Source: Paroedura picta (lineage: Eukaryota > Chordata > Lepidosauria > Squamata > Gekkonidae). Taken from it: a DNA stretch of 64,000 nucleotides. The notes below the pieces were generated by a model. It was not told the origin of the DNA. It saw nothing but the letters and a program-made list of their open reading frames with translations, and searched no databases. The stretch is from contig NC_135371.1 in NCBI RefSeq assembly GCF_049243985.1, positions 5,109,501-5,173,500 on the forward strand, read 5' to 3'. Positions within the stretch are counted from its first letter, which is position 1, and every line of letters begins with the position of its first letter. Positions 25,301-38,900 of this stretch are shown here, piece after piece. The translations under genes were made by a program, and so were the position numbers.

Positions 25301-28300
25301 CAGATTCTAGTGTAGCAGCACCTGAGAACAAGAAGATTTGGGAGTCATAGTTCCCATCCTCCTATATGTTTAGGTTGAGAGATCCTTGAGTCCTTCTATT
25401 CCCCCATCCCCCAGACTCTTCTACTGTAGACTAGCATGGACACCCTCTGAAAATATTTTACTTTGAGGTTTTGTTTTCCTGCTGTCAGGTCTTGTTTTCC
25501 ACGCTAGTAACTCCAGCCCAGACAAAATTGAATGTGGTGAGGATGGTTACAATTCAGTTAAAAGGATGAGTAACAGGCGACCCAGGGAGAACTAGAGGAG
25601 ATGATTCCTCTTAAATTCATCAGAGAAGAAACATTTTCACAGTCCAAGGAAATTTACAGTAGAATCGTCTGTATATGGAGGTGGTGTGCTCCCCCTCACT
25701 GGCAGTCTTCAAGCAGTGGTTGGACCGATATTTATCCTGGATGTTTAAGGCTCATCCTCCATTGAGCAGGGGCTGGGCTAGATGGCCTGAATGGCCCCCT
25801 CCAACATTAGGATACTACGATTGTATGAGGGTGTTCCTCGAGGGACTGATACTGGAGGTCCTCGAGACAACCATCTAAGACCAGATGAAAAATAATCATT
25901 TCAAAAAGAAGCTGCTGGTTGGTATTCTTTATTCATGGCGTAATGGATACCTGCCAAGGCTGGATTCGCTCATGTTCTCCTCTTCTTCCTCCAGCCCTCG
26001 TTGTCCTCGCAGACCTGGAGGAGTAGGCATCATGTAATGCACGGGCCACTGCGTGGATGGAGGAGTAAACATTGCAGGCCCTGGGGGGCAGGAATTCTTT
26101 GAGGATCTCCCAGGAACTGTCTTGCAGCCCCTCTTTCTCCCTGCATCTCCAGTGGCTTCTCCCAGAAAACATGCCCTTTGAGTAGACACGCTCAAATCCT
26201 GTATTAAAAAACTCCAGCAAAAGGGGGTGACATGCCTGTGAATAGAGAGACATCCTTCTTTTCTTTGTCTGGGTCTTGACGGAGAGAGATCCATGCACAG
26301 GGTTATTAAAATTGAAGGGGTGACACATCAAGCTGACCAGGCTGTCCAACAAAAGGGTTGTGACCCATATTTTACGTAGTCTGACTAGCATGGCACCTTC
26401 AATAGACATGATTAAATCTTCAAGATACATTACAGCCATAAATGTTCCATAGAACACGTACACATTGACTTGGTCTTGACTGAGAAATGAACTCAAGCGC
26501 TGCCTTCTTTCTGTTGCCCAAACATCGGAATTAATGCCCTGAATGGACATTCTTTCTTCAAAGGCAACGCAGATGCCGCTCCTGAGCATGAGAGGGGTCA
26601 AGGTGCCCTTGAACTTCTCCCCGCTCTCAGTGTCTGCAGCAAAGAGACCAACCCACGTCCATCGGAAGTGCAGGAGCAGCCTGACAATTCCCCGGTATTC
26701 GGCTTCTTCCACTGGAACCAGTTGGTAGAAAAAAGGAAACTGAGTTTTATCCTTAAAAACAATGAAATCCGAATCATGACTGACCTAATAGCGAAAAGGA
26801 CATATTTGGATTTAATCACATTCAGCAAGCGTCAGTGAAAAGCAAAGTACCTCATACAGCTCTAAGATGATGATCCCCCAAAAAGCCCTTCAACGTCATT
26901 GATAAGTTTCAGGCTAGACCTTTTCTGAGAGAGATTTCACCCTCTGTGAGGGCCCATTTCAGTGGGGTGGGAGATCTTACCTTACAGCATCAGACATTTG
27001 GCCTGATTTGGAATACTGTGTACAGTTTGGGGCAGATTCTGTGAAGATTCAAGGGGGGGGGGCTGGTTACAGTGGATGAGCGATAGGTTTCGAGAATCCT
27101 GCATAGTGCAAGGGGTTGGACTAGATGACCCACAATGTCCCTTCGAACTCTTTGATTCTATGATTCTTAGTGGAGGGGGGTATTTTGTCCTGGGTGTAAA
27201 CTCTTCCCCTCACAACCTCAGGCCAGTAGCCCTCACCAGATCATTGGGAATGTATCCCTGGAATCAACATTTTTAATTAGCAAAAATCCCGAATGTGCAC
27301 TTGGAATGAATCCAAATTTTATTGATCTGCCAATTTGTTCCTCAGAAAATATAATTTGTTCCAAAGATGCTTGATCAGACTGGCTCTTCCAAAACCTTTT
27401 TTGTCTCCCGCTGCTCCCCAAATCCACAAAGTATGTTCCAAAATCTCGTAACAATCTAGGGAGGAATGCAGATGAATATCCAGAGGACCTAAATCCTCTC
27501 CCAACTCACTCTCAACTCTCCTGAAAGCTGTTTTTGATTTGTACCCGAAACCTTTTGATGTTCTCCCATGTCTCTTCAGAGACATTTCCCCATCTCTGAT
27601 TCATACCTGAGGGATTTTGAAGGTGCTCAGTTGAGCTGAAATGTCAGTGGAGATGACAGAATAAGATGCTTCAAGAACAGCCAAGAGATCATTCTGACTG
27701 CCACATTTGTAGTTTGGAACAGTCTCCTGGCCAGAGGGTATCAGGTCTATCAAAGCATCATAGCTCAGTCTGTGATGGATAAAGTTCTCGTAGATGGTGT
27801 AGCCCAGGGTGATATTTTTCGGTAAGAGCCTGGGATTCTGGTTGACCTCTTGAATGGCTGCTGAGAAGGCTAGGAGGTGCCATTGTGTCGAAAATTCCCT
27901 GCCAAAAAACACATATACATGTCACATTGTCTAGGGATGCCATAAATTTGGGCCTTGCTGGGGCCTTACCTAGGTGTAAACTGCACGAAGCTTTTATTCC
28001 AACCCCAGATCGATTCAGTCCCGGCCCTCTACACAGAATTAGATTTCAGTTTGGATTTGGGGCGATTTTAATTTTCCTTCTGCAGCAAGAAGGGTTGATC
28101 CGGAGTGACTCTACCTTTATTGTGCCATATCTGAGACTGCTGTTAATCCTGAATAAAGAAAGCTCTGTGGTAGAGGACCTCTGATAGGCTACACCTGGTC
28201 ATGTGACACGCTTGCCTTAAAGGAGAAGCCCCTAACTTCTCTCAACTTCTGTCGGTCCTGGATTTTTCCTCCCTCCTCTGCCTTTTTCGATCCTCTCCCC

Positions 28301-29518
28301 CTCCCCTCCAAGAAAAGAAAGAGGCTTCAAGAAAAGAAAGAAAGAGCCCCCCCCCCACCTTCTGAGCCTCCCTAACCACGTGCAGAAAACTTTCCTGTTT
28401 CAATGGAGAGGAGGGGGGAGAGGAAGACCCGAGTTCAAAGCGATCTGAATTCAACAGGATTGACAATGGAATAAAGAAAGTAAGTGCAGACTCTGCCCTA
28501 GTATTGATGATCACACAAACTGGGTTGATTGGTGACAGCCAAGAAAGGGAATATATATGAGCATGGATGAAGCTGCCCTTAGTGCAGCCTTTGCTCCATC
28601 AAAGCCGGTAATGTCTGCACAAACTGTCCATGACCTCAGGCTATAGTCTTTCACGTCATCGACTGCCTGGTCCTTTTTCATGGGAGATGCCAGGGATTGA
28701 ACCTGGGCCCTTCTGCATGCAAAGCAGAGGCTCCCCCACTAAGCCACAGTCCCTGCCAATCCTGACCCTTGGAGGATGTATTGTACAGTAGCCTTTGGGG
28801 CAGAATCTCAATGCTGGGCTACCTGTCAAAATGCGGTATCGTATTATAAAACGCAGAGCAGCTTTGATTCATTTAGAGTTAGGTATATCCAGGCTGCCTC
28901 TCCAGTCAAATAATGACTGGCAATCTAAACCTTACCCTTGGAATAATTCTAAGTCCCCCTGATTCCAACAGGAATGGGGCTTTCATTCTCCTTCACCTTA
29001 TTGCATAAGGACAGTCATCAAGTCCTCTGCTTCTCTTGTAGGAACAATGCTTACAATTCCCAATTCTTTGCTGGTTGTTCATTTTGGTGTTCAAAGACCT
29101 ATAATAATTCGGTGGTGAGCTCACCAAATCCATGACTTTTTTTGCCAGTAGGGGAGGATGTTGTGAGATGCTTTACCCCCAGCCTCTTGTAATGGAAAAC
29201 ACTTATTAGATGCAGGAGATGGAAGCAAAATAGCACACTGAAGTCTGGTACTAAGAAAGAACCCAGAATTCTTTCCCATCACATTGAGAAGATCTACTGA
29301 GGACTCACTTACCACTGATAATTTACAAAGGGAGGCTCCCCGAAGGTTGGTGATGGAAGTTTCAAAGTCACATAAGTGATAAGCCCAGCAATGAGGTGGT
29401 CTCCTGTCCGGAAGATATTAAAGGGCCCATATTCCTCCCTGGTCCCAGGAAATGGGCAATTGGTACTCCCCACCCTGCAGGCTGGAAGAAGGAGCAAGAA
29501 AAGCCGAAGCAAGGCCAT
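19329..29518 (-). CDS. Vomeronasal type-2 receptor, copy B (type II), six exons, 865 aa
   Basis: Complete V2R. Coding exons: 29313-29518, 27607-27898, 25951-26784, 23201-23428, 22118-22244, 19329-20239; the total is 2598 nt. Exon 1 begins [18 protein letters not shown], a signal peptide. Exon 2 is type II ([22 protein letters not shown]). Exon 3 starts at an acceptor before VSHDSDF and stays open, although it has no internal start at its 5' end. Exon 5 has [11 protein letters not shown]. Exon 6 has the type II start ([21 protein letters not shown]), seven helices and LPKCY. The nearest relative in the window is copy D. Intron 4 holds a hAT element absent from D. Intron 5 holds a possible LTR, most of which is absent from D. 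No stop or frameshift was seen in the exons. Confidence 0.93.
21190..21960. mobile_element. Possible LTR-like fossil, intron 5 of copy B
   Basis: Contains CTATATAAACC and, downstream, AATAAAG, like the U3-R-U5 part of an LTR. Exact ends are unclear. Copy D keeps only the right-hand remainder (about 43220-43320). Confidence 0.3.
22395..23110. mobile_element. hAT element (CAGTGGTTCTCAACC termini) in intron 4 of copy B
   Basis: Inverted termini CAGTGGTTCTCAACC and GGTTGAGAACCAGTG bracket 716 bp of GC-rich DNA. An exact 8-bp duplication GTCTAAAC flanks it (22387-22394, 23111-23118). Copy D has the unoccupied site near 43703. The termini resemble SPIN/Charlie-type hATs. The interior long frame (22597-23229) shows no recognisable transposase. 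Confidence 0.88.
24181..24461 (+). repeat. Sauria-like SINE with CCTTTA tail, intron 3 of copy B
   Basis: tRNA-like head (AGCCTCTTGTGGCGCAGAGT, then GAGTTCGATCCCAGC as B box) and an ATACCTTTACCTTTACC tail like that of Sauria SINEs. Flanked by an 11-bp duplication TTACTTTTGAG (24170-24180, 24462-24472). Confidence 0.8.
24512..24790 (-). repeat. tRNA-derived SINE, minus strand, intron 3 of copy B
   Basis: Begins on plus with a GAA repeat (the tail) and ends with the tRNA-like head (CTCCTAACCACGACACCAAG). Matching insertion in D at 45574. Confidence 0.72.
24955..25218 (+). repeat. tRNA-derived SINE, plus strand, intron 3 of copy B
   Basis: Diverged copy: GTGTAGTGCGGGAGAACAGT head, GGTTTGATTTT B box, CTTCTTCATCTTCTC tail. 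It faces the SINE at 24512, forming an inverted pair. Confidence 0.7.
25615..25830 (+). repeat. CR1-type 3' end fragment near exon 3 of copy B
   Basis: Counterpart of 7930-8120; ends GGCTAGATGGCCTGAATGGC. Confidence 0.6.
27085..27170 (+). repeat. CR1-type 3' tip in intron 2 of copy B
   Basis: GGGTTGGACTAGATGACCC and TTTGATTCTATGATTCT. Counterpart in D at 48835-48935. Confidence 0.65.
28548..28757 (-). repeat. tRNA-Ala-headed SINE in intron 1 of copy B, uninterrupted
   Basis: The cleanest copy of this SINE: intact head with TTTGCATGCA anticodon region and GGTTCAATCCC B box, and no nested insert. Confidence 0.75.
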
Positions 29519-29723
29519 TCTCTGCCTGGGTGCACCTTTTCCACTACATGAAGCCAGCTCTCAGACACTGACAGAAGGAGCTTCCCCTGGTAAGACCGGG
29601 CCTGTAGTCATTTGAGCATTCCTGGCCTCTCTTGGTCAGACTGAAAGGGAAGGATCGCAGGCTTCACACTGACATAGTGTCCCCTCCCGCCGGACAACCC
29701 CTGAACACACTGGGAGAAAAGTC

Positions 29724-29882
29724 TTTTATGCACCAGACTTTCCTGGCCAGTTGTAAGACATTACATCACCTTGTTGATGCTCCTCATGATTACATCACTG
29801 GTTTCAAAGTCAACCTTTGAGGAATCTCTGGAGCTTTGTGGATATACAGAATGTATCACCATGATATTGATAATTATAAGGG
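29724..29882 (-). promoter_or_regulatory. Candidate V2R promoter block upstream of copy B
   Basis: Same CATAAAAGACTTTTCTCCC box (ttttatg at 29724-29730), about 209 bp before the copy B ATG. The ATAATTAT segment lies at about 29858-29882. AT-rich homeodomain-type sites are common in chemoreceptor promoters; that role is inference here. Confidence 0.5.
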
Positions 29883-32199
29883 TCTCTGCACTGCCCTGGA
29901 CAATCCCTGTGGATTTGATCACAGGTGCGGAGATAGAGAAAACATGTTTGCCAGAACTCACCAACATGGCCCCAGGTGACTTGGGTCATGGAAGAAGCAA
30001 TGGAGTTTAGTCTAACTTTGAGGGGAAAACAACCTTCAGCAGAGGTCAGCATGGCTGCAGCAATGAGCTGGTGAATGAGATGCTGGGTTAAGACCTGGTG
30101 GTCAATGCTTTCCCATTGGATGCCATGACAGCCACACCAGGTACTCGCAGAGTCATGACCCCAGAACCAGAGTTCAACTGGAACATCCCTTGTCTGCTGG
30201 GAAAACGAGGACCCTTTTCCCCACAGAGTCTTACCGGGGTGGCCACCTTGAATAGTAGACCAGTCATGTTCAAAGTGAAATGAGATTTAAGCACCAAGTG
30301 TGCATTCAAGTCATTCTTTTCTTATAATTGACTCAATATTTGATACATCCAGTCTCAACACAGTCACACTTCCTGTTGAATTCTATATCTTCTCAAGTTT
30401 TCTTTAAGAGATCCAACATGGTTCATTTAAACCAGCCTTTCTCAACTTTCTTACCATTGAGAACCCGTTGAAACAGCCTTCATGTTTCAAGAAACCCCAG
30501 AAGTAGCATGATCATGGAGAATATAGTTGAGGAAAAAAAGCTACCAACCCAGAGGCCCTCCCCTTCCTACGTCCCCCCCCCGGCCGGTCATTGGCCATTT
30601 AAGATAGTTGACATGTCCATATATGGTCATATCATCCAATAACAAATGTGAAGAATATATTTTTATGTAAACCACCCTATGGGAGGACAGTATAGGAATT
30701 CAAGAAAACAAATAAATATTGAAAATCCCTTAATTCCAGCCCATTTAGGAAATCCTTCCAGGGTCATCAAGAAAAAAAGCCTGATTTAAGTGGATCAGTT
30801 CGGCAAATCCCTTCAAATTTCCATTCGCTACTAAAGAGCAAGCCCTGCTGACTTCACTGACCAATCCTGTGGCTTCTAGAATTTGTCATACAAATTGGGA
30901 AGGGCTCGGTTCTACCCAAATGACCTCACTGACTGGATTAGGAGGAGTCCCATTCTCCTGACTTTTGGAGAACGGGGCAAAATCTCATTAGTCCAAAGGG
31001 ATTCTGACCTACACACCACTGTATTGCTCTCCATCCCAATCAGCACCCTCCAGACTAAGTAGCTTCTGCTCCTCTTGATGTATCGTGTTCAAAACCTCCT
31101 GCTCCCTTTCACCTCTGTCTGAGACTTCCATTGGTTTTCATCCCTCTATACTCCTATTGCATTGTTCACCAAGTGTGACTCCCACTATACAATCTGCCTT
31201 GGAGCCAAAAACTTGAACTCTTCCAGGCCAAATTCAATTCAGGCAGGTGTGAAATTTTGAGATACAAAAGCAAGGCAGCAGATCAAAAGGTCCCATAGAG
31301 CCCAGATGTCATGTATGCAAAGAGGTGGGAGGTGGTGGATTCTCCAACTTTGGGAATTTTTAAACAGAGGCTAGACATCCATCTGACGGAGGGGCTGATT
31401 CTGTGAAGGTTTGAGGTTCTGTGAAACCGCACCGCGGGTGGGGGGGGGTGCTGGTGTGCCGGTCAACTCACATGCAGCTGCAGAGTTCTCCACCTGCACG
31501 TGTGCTTCGAACGGCGCAACTGCACCTGCACCTCCCCCCCTGCTGCTGGCAAGAACAGCTGTTTCAGGAGCTGAATTGCACAACCGTACTCTCGGGGTTG
31601 GGGGGCCTAGACAGACGAATGGCCCCGCAGATATGCTGCATCTGTTGCTCGATCCAATTCCACAGGTGTAGATCCTGATTTTTCCACTCCCTCTTCCTCA
31701 GAGGAGGAGGCTGCTGACTAACTCACAACAGGTTCCCATGCTCCTAACTAGGCAAGTTAGCACTGAAATTTGGACTGTGAGCCAGTTTGTGCCCATCCCT
31801 CATTGTAAGGTTACAAAGATCTATTATGCTGGGCAGCAGCCGTGCCTTGCCGATGCCAGCTTCTTGCAGCAGGGCAACATGCCCCGCCATGTCCCCTTTA
31901 CGAAGTGGAGAACATTTCCCTTGATGGACTCCATGTTGCCTGGGCACACTCATTGCCGGGGTGGATAGGTGCCTCCGTGCTTCACCACATGGTTTGAAGT
32001 GACTTCTTTGTGTCTCCTATAATTCATACATGCAATTGTTTGGTGCATCTTTCTTTAATATTGAAGTATTTCAAGAATTCTCTGATTGATTGTCCACAAA
32101 TTTAACTATCACATGAAAGGTCCTTGCTTGGGATACAAAGTGTTCATTTCATACCAGGAATGAATAGACTTCTGTTCAGTCAGAGGGTTGATTCACTGG

Positions 32200-32252
32200 C
32201 ATTCATTCATTCATTCATTCATTCATTCATTCATTCATTCATTCATTCATTC
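32200..32252. repeat. CATT tetranucleotide microsatellite, 3' of copy C
   Basis: About thirteen CATT units. The matching site 3' of E (53658-53678) has about five, and the flanks of A, B and D have only scrambled versions. Confidence 0.9.
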
Positions 32253-32927
32253 CTTTTGTGTTCCGTCCTCCCCTGAGGCTCATGGCGGTTCATATAGAAC
32301 ATAAAAGAACAATACATCGAACTCTGTTTTTGCATCTAATAGAAATACAGCGATGGTAATCATAACAGCAACAACAAAGAATAACAGTTTTGCAGGATAA
32401 CAATCAAACAGGTCTATGGTTCATTTCAGGGATTCCTGGAACAGAGTTTCAGGGCCCAGCGGGTGTTGTTGGTTCCAGCCAACCTCAAACAAATGCCTCG
32501 CTGACCTCTATCAATTGACTGAGTTCCATCAAAATGGTACCATCTCTTCATGTTCATGGCCTTGAGGAACCTGAGCAGGTGGAGAAGACTTAATAAAGAT
32601 GTTCTAAATAGACAAATCAATGAGACAGCACGTATTCTTACCCAAAAATCCCTTATCTCATGCACAAAAAACTACACGATACTAGATGTTCTATATAATT
32701 GAATGAGTACAAAGCAAAACAAGTCAACTGGGAAGCAGCTTGAGCTCGAAAACAATTTTATGGAAATTAGCTGATGCCATAGTGGTACTGTAAAGCCTGT
32801 ACCTTCATGATTTGTGCCTCTCAAGATGGATGTGAAGAGAATTTCCTTCAGTAGTATAGCTTAGAGTTAACTTGTGAGTCCATTTCACAGACAACACTGG
32901 TTTAACATGAAAAATATCTCAAGAGAA

Positions 32928-35900
32928 TCAACTTCCATCTTGAACTTTCATCCTGAGATGGTCTTTGATATTCAGATCAGGCCTCATTACGATGATGTAA
33001 CATTTGGGGAGGAAGATGCAGCCCAGCAGCCCAGCACTGGAGGCCAAGATGGAGAAGACCTGCACGGCGACCATGTATTTCCCCTTGGTGCTCAGGTAGG
33101 TGGGCACAAAGGACACCCAAACACTGCAGAAGACCAGCATGCTGAAAGTGATCAGCTTGGCTTCGTTGAAGGCCCCAGGAAGCTTCCTGGCCAGGAAGGC
33201 CACTGTGAAGGAGATGGCAGCCAGGAAGCCCATGTAGCCCAGGGCACCATAAAACATGGCCACAGACCCTTCATTGCATTGCAATATGATTTGTCCATGC
33301 TGGGAGTGCATGTCAAACTCTGGGAAAGGGGGAGAGATGCCCAGCCAGAGGGCACAGAAGCCAATCTGAACAGAGGAACAAGAAAGGGCAATAGACTTTG
33401 CCAGACTATTCCCCACCCACTTCCTCATCCTGTTCCCTGGCTGGGTGGCCGTGAAGGCCACCACCACAGTGATCGTTTTAGCCAACACAGAGGAGACGGC
33501 AACTGAGAAGATGGTGCAGAAGGCTGTTTGTCGGAGAAGGCAGGTCAGCCTCCTTGGCTGGCCGATGAATAGAAGGCAGGACAGGAAGGAAAGCAGGAGT
33601 GAGATGAGAAGAATGTAGGTGAGGTCTCGGTTGTTGGCTCTGACTATCGGTGTGTCCATATATTGAATGAATATTCCTAGAATTACAAGTGTGGCTATGG
33701 ACAAGAACAGGACCAAAATGATGAAGGTAACCCCCAAATTCTCCTCATAAGAAAGGAAAGTCACCACTTTGGGAATGCACTGAGTGTGGTCAGGATTGGG
33801 ATACTGATCTTCTGGGCATCTGGTGCAACTCTTTGCATCTGAAAGGGAAAAGGAGAGACTTCAGCATCATATTGATATAATTCATATCCACCACAAAGCG
33901 GATTCCTTTCCAATCCATACAGCCAAATTCCATCAGGGTGAGAATTGGGGGTTTTGTACCTTTATAGTAATAACTGTTCTCTCTTTGGATTTCATTGTTA
34001 CTGGTGTGGAATGTCACCAAGAAGACCTGAAAGAGCTACAGGTAACAGGATCCATGTAACAATGCTCACAGTTTTGTCTTCAAACTCCAATGAAGCCTCA
34101 ATTGCCCGAGAGAACTGACTGTCATGGATGCCTTCCTGGTACAACCAGGAGCTCTTCACTTGGCTCCTCTCTGATCCCCACCCTTGGATTCTAGGCAGTG
34201 GTCCCCAACCCCCGGTCCGGGGAAGGGTAGCAGTCCGTCAATCAGTCGGTACCGGGCTGCGGCTCTTCCTCGTCCTCCTCCATGGCAGCTGCCTCGGGGG
34301 CTGCCCTGCCACTTGGGGGCTGCCCTGCCACCTTTAGTGATCTCTGGCGGCCACCATGGCTGGGGCCCCCCTCAGCATGGCACTGTGCAGCTGCTGCTGG
34401 CAGCGTACCTCAGTGAGCGGCGGGAAGTCAGGGGTGCCGGCGGGAAAGCAAGCAGAGCAGGTGCTCAGGTGGCAGTGGCGACATCCCTTGGCAAAAGACT
34501 ACCCCCCCCCCGGGCCTCAGTAAAATTGTCAAGCATTGACCGGTCCTTGGAGATAAAAAGGTTGGGGACCACTGTGTTAGAGAAAGTTTGGAAATCTCGC
34601 AAGCCGGGTTCAATTCTGCACTCCCCCAAATGCAGACAGTTGGGTGACACAGCACTGAAATAGATGTTCTGACCAAGCAGGAATATCAGGGCTCTGTCAG
34701 CCTCACCTATCTCGCAGGGTGCCTGTTGTAGGGAGAGGACAGGGAACGCAACTGTAAGCCATTTTGTGACTCCTTTGGGTATAGAAAAGCGGCATATAAG
34801 AACCAACACTATTACTTCTACTTTCCTTTGAAAACTGGAAAAGGTTAGTGCATGAAATTCTAGAACAATGCTGAGAAAATAAAAAACTGACCCTTGGCTC
34901 CATAGCCAGGAGGATGACCTTTTCCCCATCACCCACCTTCCTGAGAAGAGATGGTTCCTTCCCCACACAGAGAACAGTCAAAGCAGCAAATGGGCTTCCC
35001 TTCCAGGGCCACCTTCACATATCCAGGGAGGCAGCTGTTGGTGCACCTGGAATCAGGCATCCTCTGCAGACAGAGACAAAGAGCGTTATCCGGGGAAAGG
35101 AGATCTCATTCACTGGGAAAGGGCAATTTTGTAAGATTTATGAAGGCGGATATGATGAAATGGTCCATTCCATGCACTTATCACTGGCAACAGTTGATAA
35201 CTGTTATTTCAAATGAAAGGCTCAGAAGACTCTCAAGCAGGTTTCATGGATTAGACTAAATAGATATTTAGACCTTACACAACCAATCTCCCCACCTCCT
35301 TATACCAGGGGGGCCACACAATAGCAGCCTGATCCATGGACAGCTTCATCTCCCCCGAGGCCTCTCTTTCGATGCTCCCAACTTTGATGCTCCGGAAGGA
35401 AAGGTTGCGCAAGATGATCATGTTCACAATGTCCAAGTTGGCTTCCAGAGCCCCATTTTCACCCAAATCAAGTCCACCCACAGAAGAGTTTTGAAACTGG
35501 TAGCGTCTCAGGAAAGGATGAAGCTAGAATCACAGAGAGAATAGCAGTGTTTAGAAGAAGGGGGTGGGACTAGATGGCCCATATGGCCCCGTCCCATAGT
35601 AGGGTTCTACAATTCTATGAGGGAGTTCCCCAAGAGACACAGATATGGGACGGACCTGAGACATTTGCTAAAGTCTCTGTGACAACCAACTTAGACCAGA
35701 TGCACAAAAATCCTTTCAATGAGAAACTGTTGGTTGGCATTCTTCATTCAAGGGGTAATGTATACCTGCCATGGCTGTATTCTCTCATGTTCTCGTCTCC
35801 TTCCTCCAGCTCTTGTTATCCTCTCAGACCTGGAGGAGTAGGCATCATGTAATGCTTGTGCCACCGCCTGGATGGAGGAGTAAATATTGCAGGCCCTGGG

Positions 35901-38900
35901 GGGCAGAAGTTCTTTGAGGACCTCCCAGGGCCTGTCTTTCAGCCCCTCTTTCTCCTTGTATCTCCGGCCCCCTCTCCCAGACAAAACGGGTGTTGTGGAG
36001 ACAGGATCAAATCCTTTTTCCACAAACTCCTCAACAAGGGGGTGACATGCTTGTGAATAGAGAGACATCCATCTTTTCTGTGTCTGGGTCTTGACGGAGA
36101 GAGATCCATGCATAGGGAACAGGTCCACGGGAGGGAAACATGCCAAGCTATGCAGATTGTCCAGTAAAAGATTTGTGATCCAAATTTTACCTAGTCTAAC
36201 ATCTGTAGCATATTCAATATCTATAATTTGTTTTTCAAGATACATTAAGAGGAAAAAATTTCCATAGAACACAAATACCTTAACTTGGTCTTGACTGAGG
36301 AATGACCTCAAGCGCTGCCTTCTTTCTATTGACCAAGAATTTGAATAAAGGCCTTCCATGGATACCCTCTCTTCAAAGGCAATGCAGATGCCGCTCCTGA
36401 GCATGAGAGGGGTCAAGGTGCCCTTGAACTTTTCCCCACTGTCAGTGTCTGAAGAAAGGAGACCAACCCACGTCCATCGGAAATGCAGGAGCAGCCTGAC
36501 CATTCCCCGGTATTGGACTTCTTCTGTGGGAACCAGTTGGTAGTAAAAAGGAAACTGAGTTTTATCCTTAAAAACAATCAAATCCGAATCATGACTGACC
36601 TAATGGGGGAAAGGACACATTCTGAATTTATAATGTTCATCCGAAAAAAAACCCTTCAACGGTAGGGATCCATTTCAGCCCAGACCTTTTCTGAGAGAGA
36701 TTTCTTCCTCTGTAGGGGTCCATTTCAGTGGGGGAAGGGATCTGACCTTCCAGCATCCAAAGTGGAGGTGGGATTCTGTCCTACGTTTGAACTCATCCCC
36801 TAACAACCCAAGACATGCAACGCTCACCAGATCATTGGTCAAGAATCCCTGGAAACAACATTGAAGTTTTAATTGGAAAAGATCCCTTATGTGTACTTAG
36901 AATCAATCCAATTACATTGATATACACATTTCTCCCTCACAAAATATCTTTTGCTCTAAAGGGTTCTTCCAAAGACTGTCCCTTCCTGTAGAGAGAGTTT
37001 CACTTTGTCTCCCTGCTGCTTCCTAACTCAAAAATGTATGTTCCAAAATCTTGTAAGATCATCTACAGAGGGATGCAGATGGAACACCAGAGGACCTGAA
37101 TGTTCTCTCACATCCCTCTCAACTCTCAAGAAAGTTAGTTTTGATCTATACCAGAAAAAATTTGACATCCACCCATGTTTCTTCAGAGACACTGCCCCAT
37201 TCTTGATTCATACCTCAGAGATTTTGTAGGTGCTCAAGAGTGTTGAAATGTAATTGGAGATGACAGAATGAGATGATTCAAGAACAGCCAAGAGATTATT
37301 CTGTCTGCCACATTTGTAGTTTGGAACAGTCTTCTGGGCAGAGTTTAGCAGGTCTATCAAAGCAACATAACTCAGACTGGTATGCACAGTGTTCTCATAG
37401 ATGGTGTAGCCCAGGGTGAAATTTTTCAGTAAGAGCCTGGGATTCTGGTTGACCTCTTGAATGGCTAAAGAGAAGGCAAGGAGGTGCCAATGCAATGTTA
37501 ATAGCCTGCCAAAAAACACATATAAATGTCACATAAAAGTGGGTCTTGCTGAGGCCTTACCTGGCATGTTCTGATGGTTTGCAGTGATGATCACAATAAC
37601 CGAGTTAATAGGTGGCAGCCAGGAAAGAGAATATGTATGAGCACAGTTGAAGCTGTCGTTTAGTGAAGCAGACATCTGCCCCATCAAAGTCAGGACTGTC
37701 TACAAATATTGAGAAGCCGATTCTGCACGGGGTCAACACCCCGATATACCGCTCATCCGGAGAAACTTCTCACCCCACATGACTTCGACCCCGGCCAAGA
37801 GCTTCCCCGCCACCAGCCTGACTCAGCTATGGGGAAGTAGTAGAACAGGGAAACGCATATATCTCCAGCTTTCCCGTAGGGAGCCAGGGCTCCAATGGGG
37901 CCTCTGCCAACGCATGGCCGGGTGTCAGAAGACAGTCAGGTTCTGCTGCAGGAACCATGATGGGTCTTTGCGATGCACTACCTTCCAACACCCGTGTGTG
38001 CCTGCAGTGCTTCTGGGAAAAAGGGGGGCGTGTGATGGAAGGAAACTCTGAACCACGTCCTCCCAGTGGAAACACCAGTGGGAAGCCCGATGTTATGCCC
38101 TCAGTGCGGAATTCATCACAGTGGTTCTCCAGGATCTCAGGGTGAAGTCTTTCATGTAATAGGCTGCCTGGTCCTTTATAACTGGAGAGGCCAGGGATTG
38201 AACCTGGGCCCCTCTGCATGCAAAGCAGAGGCTCCCCACTAAGCCACAGTCCCTGCCTGTCCTGGTACCTGAATGGTATATTTTCCAGTACCCATAAGCG
38301 CAGTATCCCAGTGCTGTCGAAATGCAGTATCTATACTATAATCTTACTATAATCGTTCCAGGTTTGATTTGTTTAAAGTTAGGTGCACAAGGGCTGCCCG
38401 GCCAATCAAAGCAGGGTTGAAATTTCACCTGAAAGATCTTCTCTCAAATAACAACTGGGAATCTGACCTTGCCCTTTGAAGAAATGCAAGTCCCCCTGAT
38501 TCGAACAGAAGGGATGGGGCTTCCATCCTCCCCCCACTCATTCTGCGAGGACACTCATCGGATCCTCATTTTCTCTCGAAGGAATAAAGCTTAGAAATCA
38601 CCTTGCTGGGGCTCTTGGCTAGCTGTTCATTTTGGTGTTCAAAGACCTATGAGAATTCGGTGCTGAGCTCACCAAAGCCATGACTTTCATTGCCGCTTGG
38701 AGAGTCTGAAGTAAGATGCTTCTCCTCCAGACTCTTGGCAGTGGAAACAGCCAAATCTGCTCCTTTCTTAGATGCAGGAGACAGACGTAAATGGCACCCT
38801 GAAATCTGGTAATAAGAAACAAGCAGAATTCTGACACTTTACACACATTTGAACGTTTCCCCCAGGACTGACTTACCGCTGATGTATTACAAAGGGAGAC

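Larger units (their letters stand above)
29519..32927. other. Intergenic region between copies B and C
   Basis: After the promoter block come a hAT-like remnant (near 30434, AGCCTTTCTCAACTTTC), a LINE-like 3' fragment (about 31325-31430) leading into a GC-rich stretch with a G run (31440-31448), and the CATT array. No gene is supported. The whole spacer matches 50682-54563. Confidence 0.6.

Noticed and set aside
28680-28757. tRNA-Ala(TGC)-like sequence
   Set aside because: It is the head of a SINE repeated in intron 1 of four paralogs, with mismatched stems, so not a working tRNA gene.
32200-32252. CRISPR-like short repeats
   Set aside because: This is a simple CATT microsatellite in vertebrate DNA, with no spacers.
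32874-33506. Long plus-strand open frames opposite V2R exon 6 (also 3613-4197, 41520-42104, 54510-55127)
   Set aside because: They are mirror frames of the conserved transmembrane exon; their conservation follows from the sense strand, and they lack any family features.
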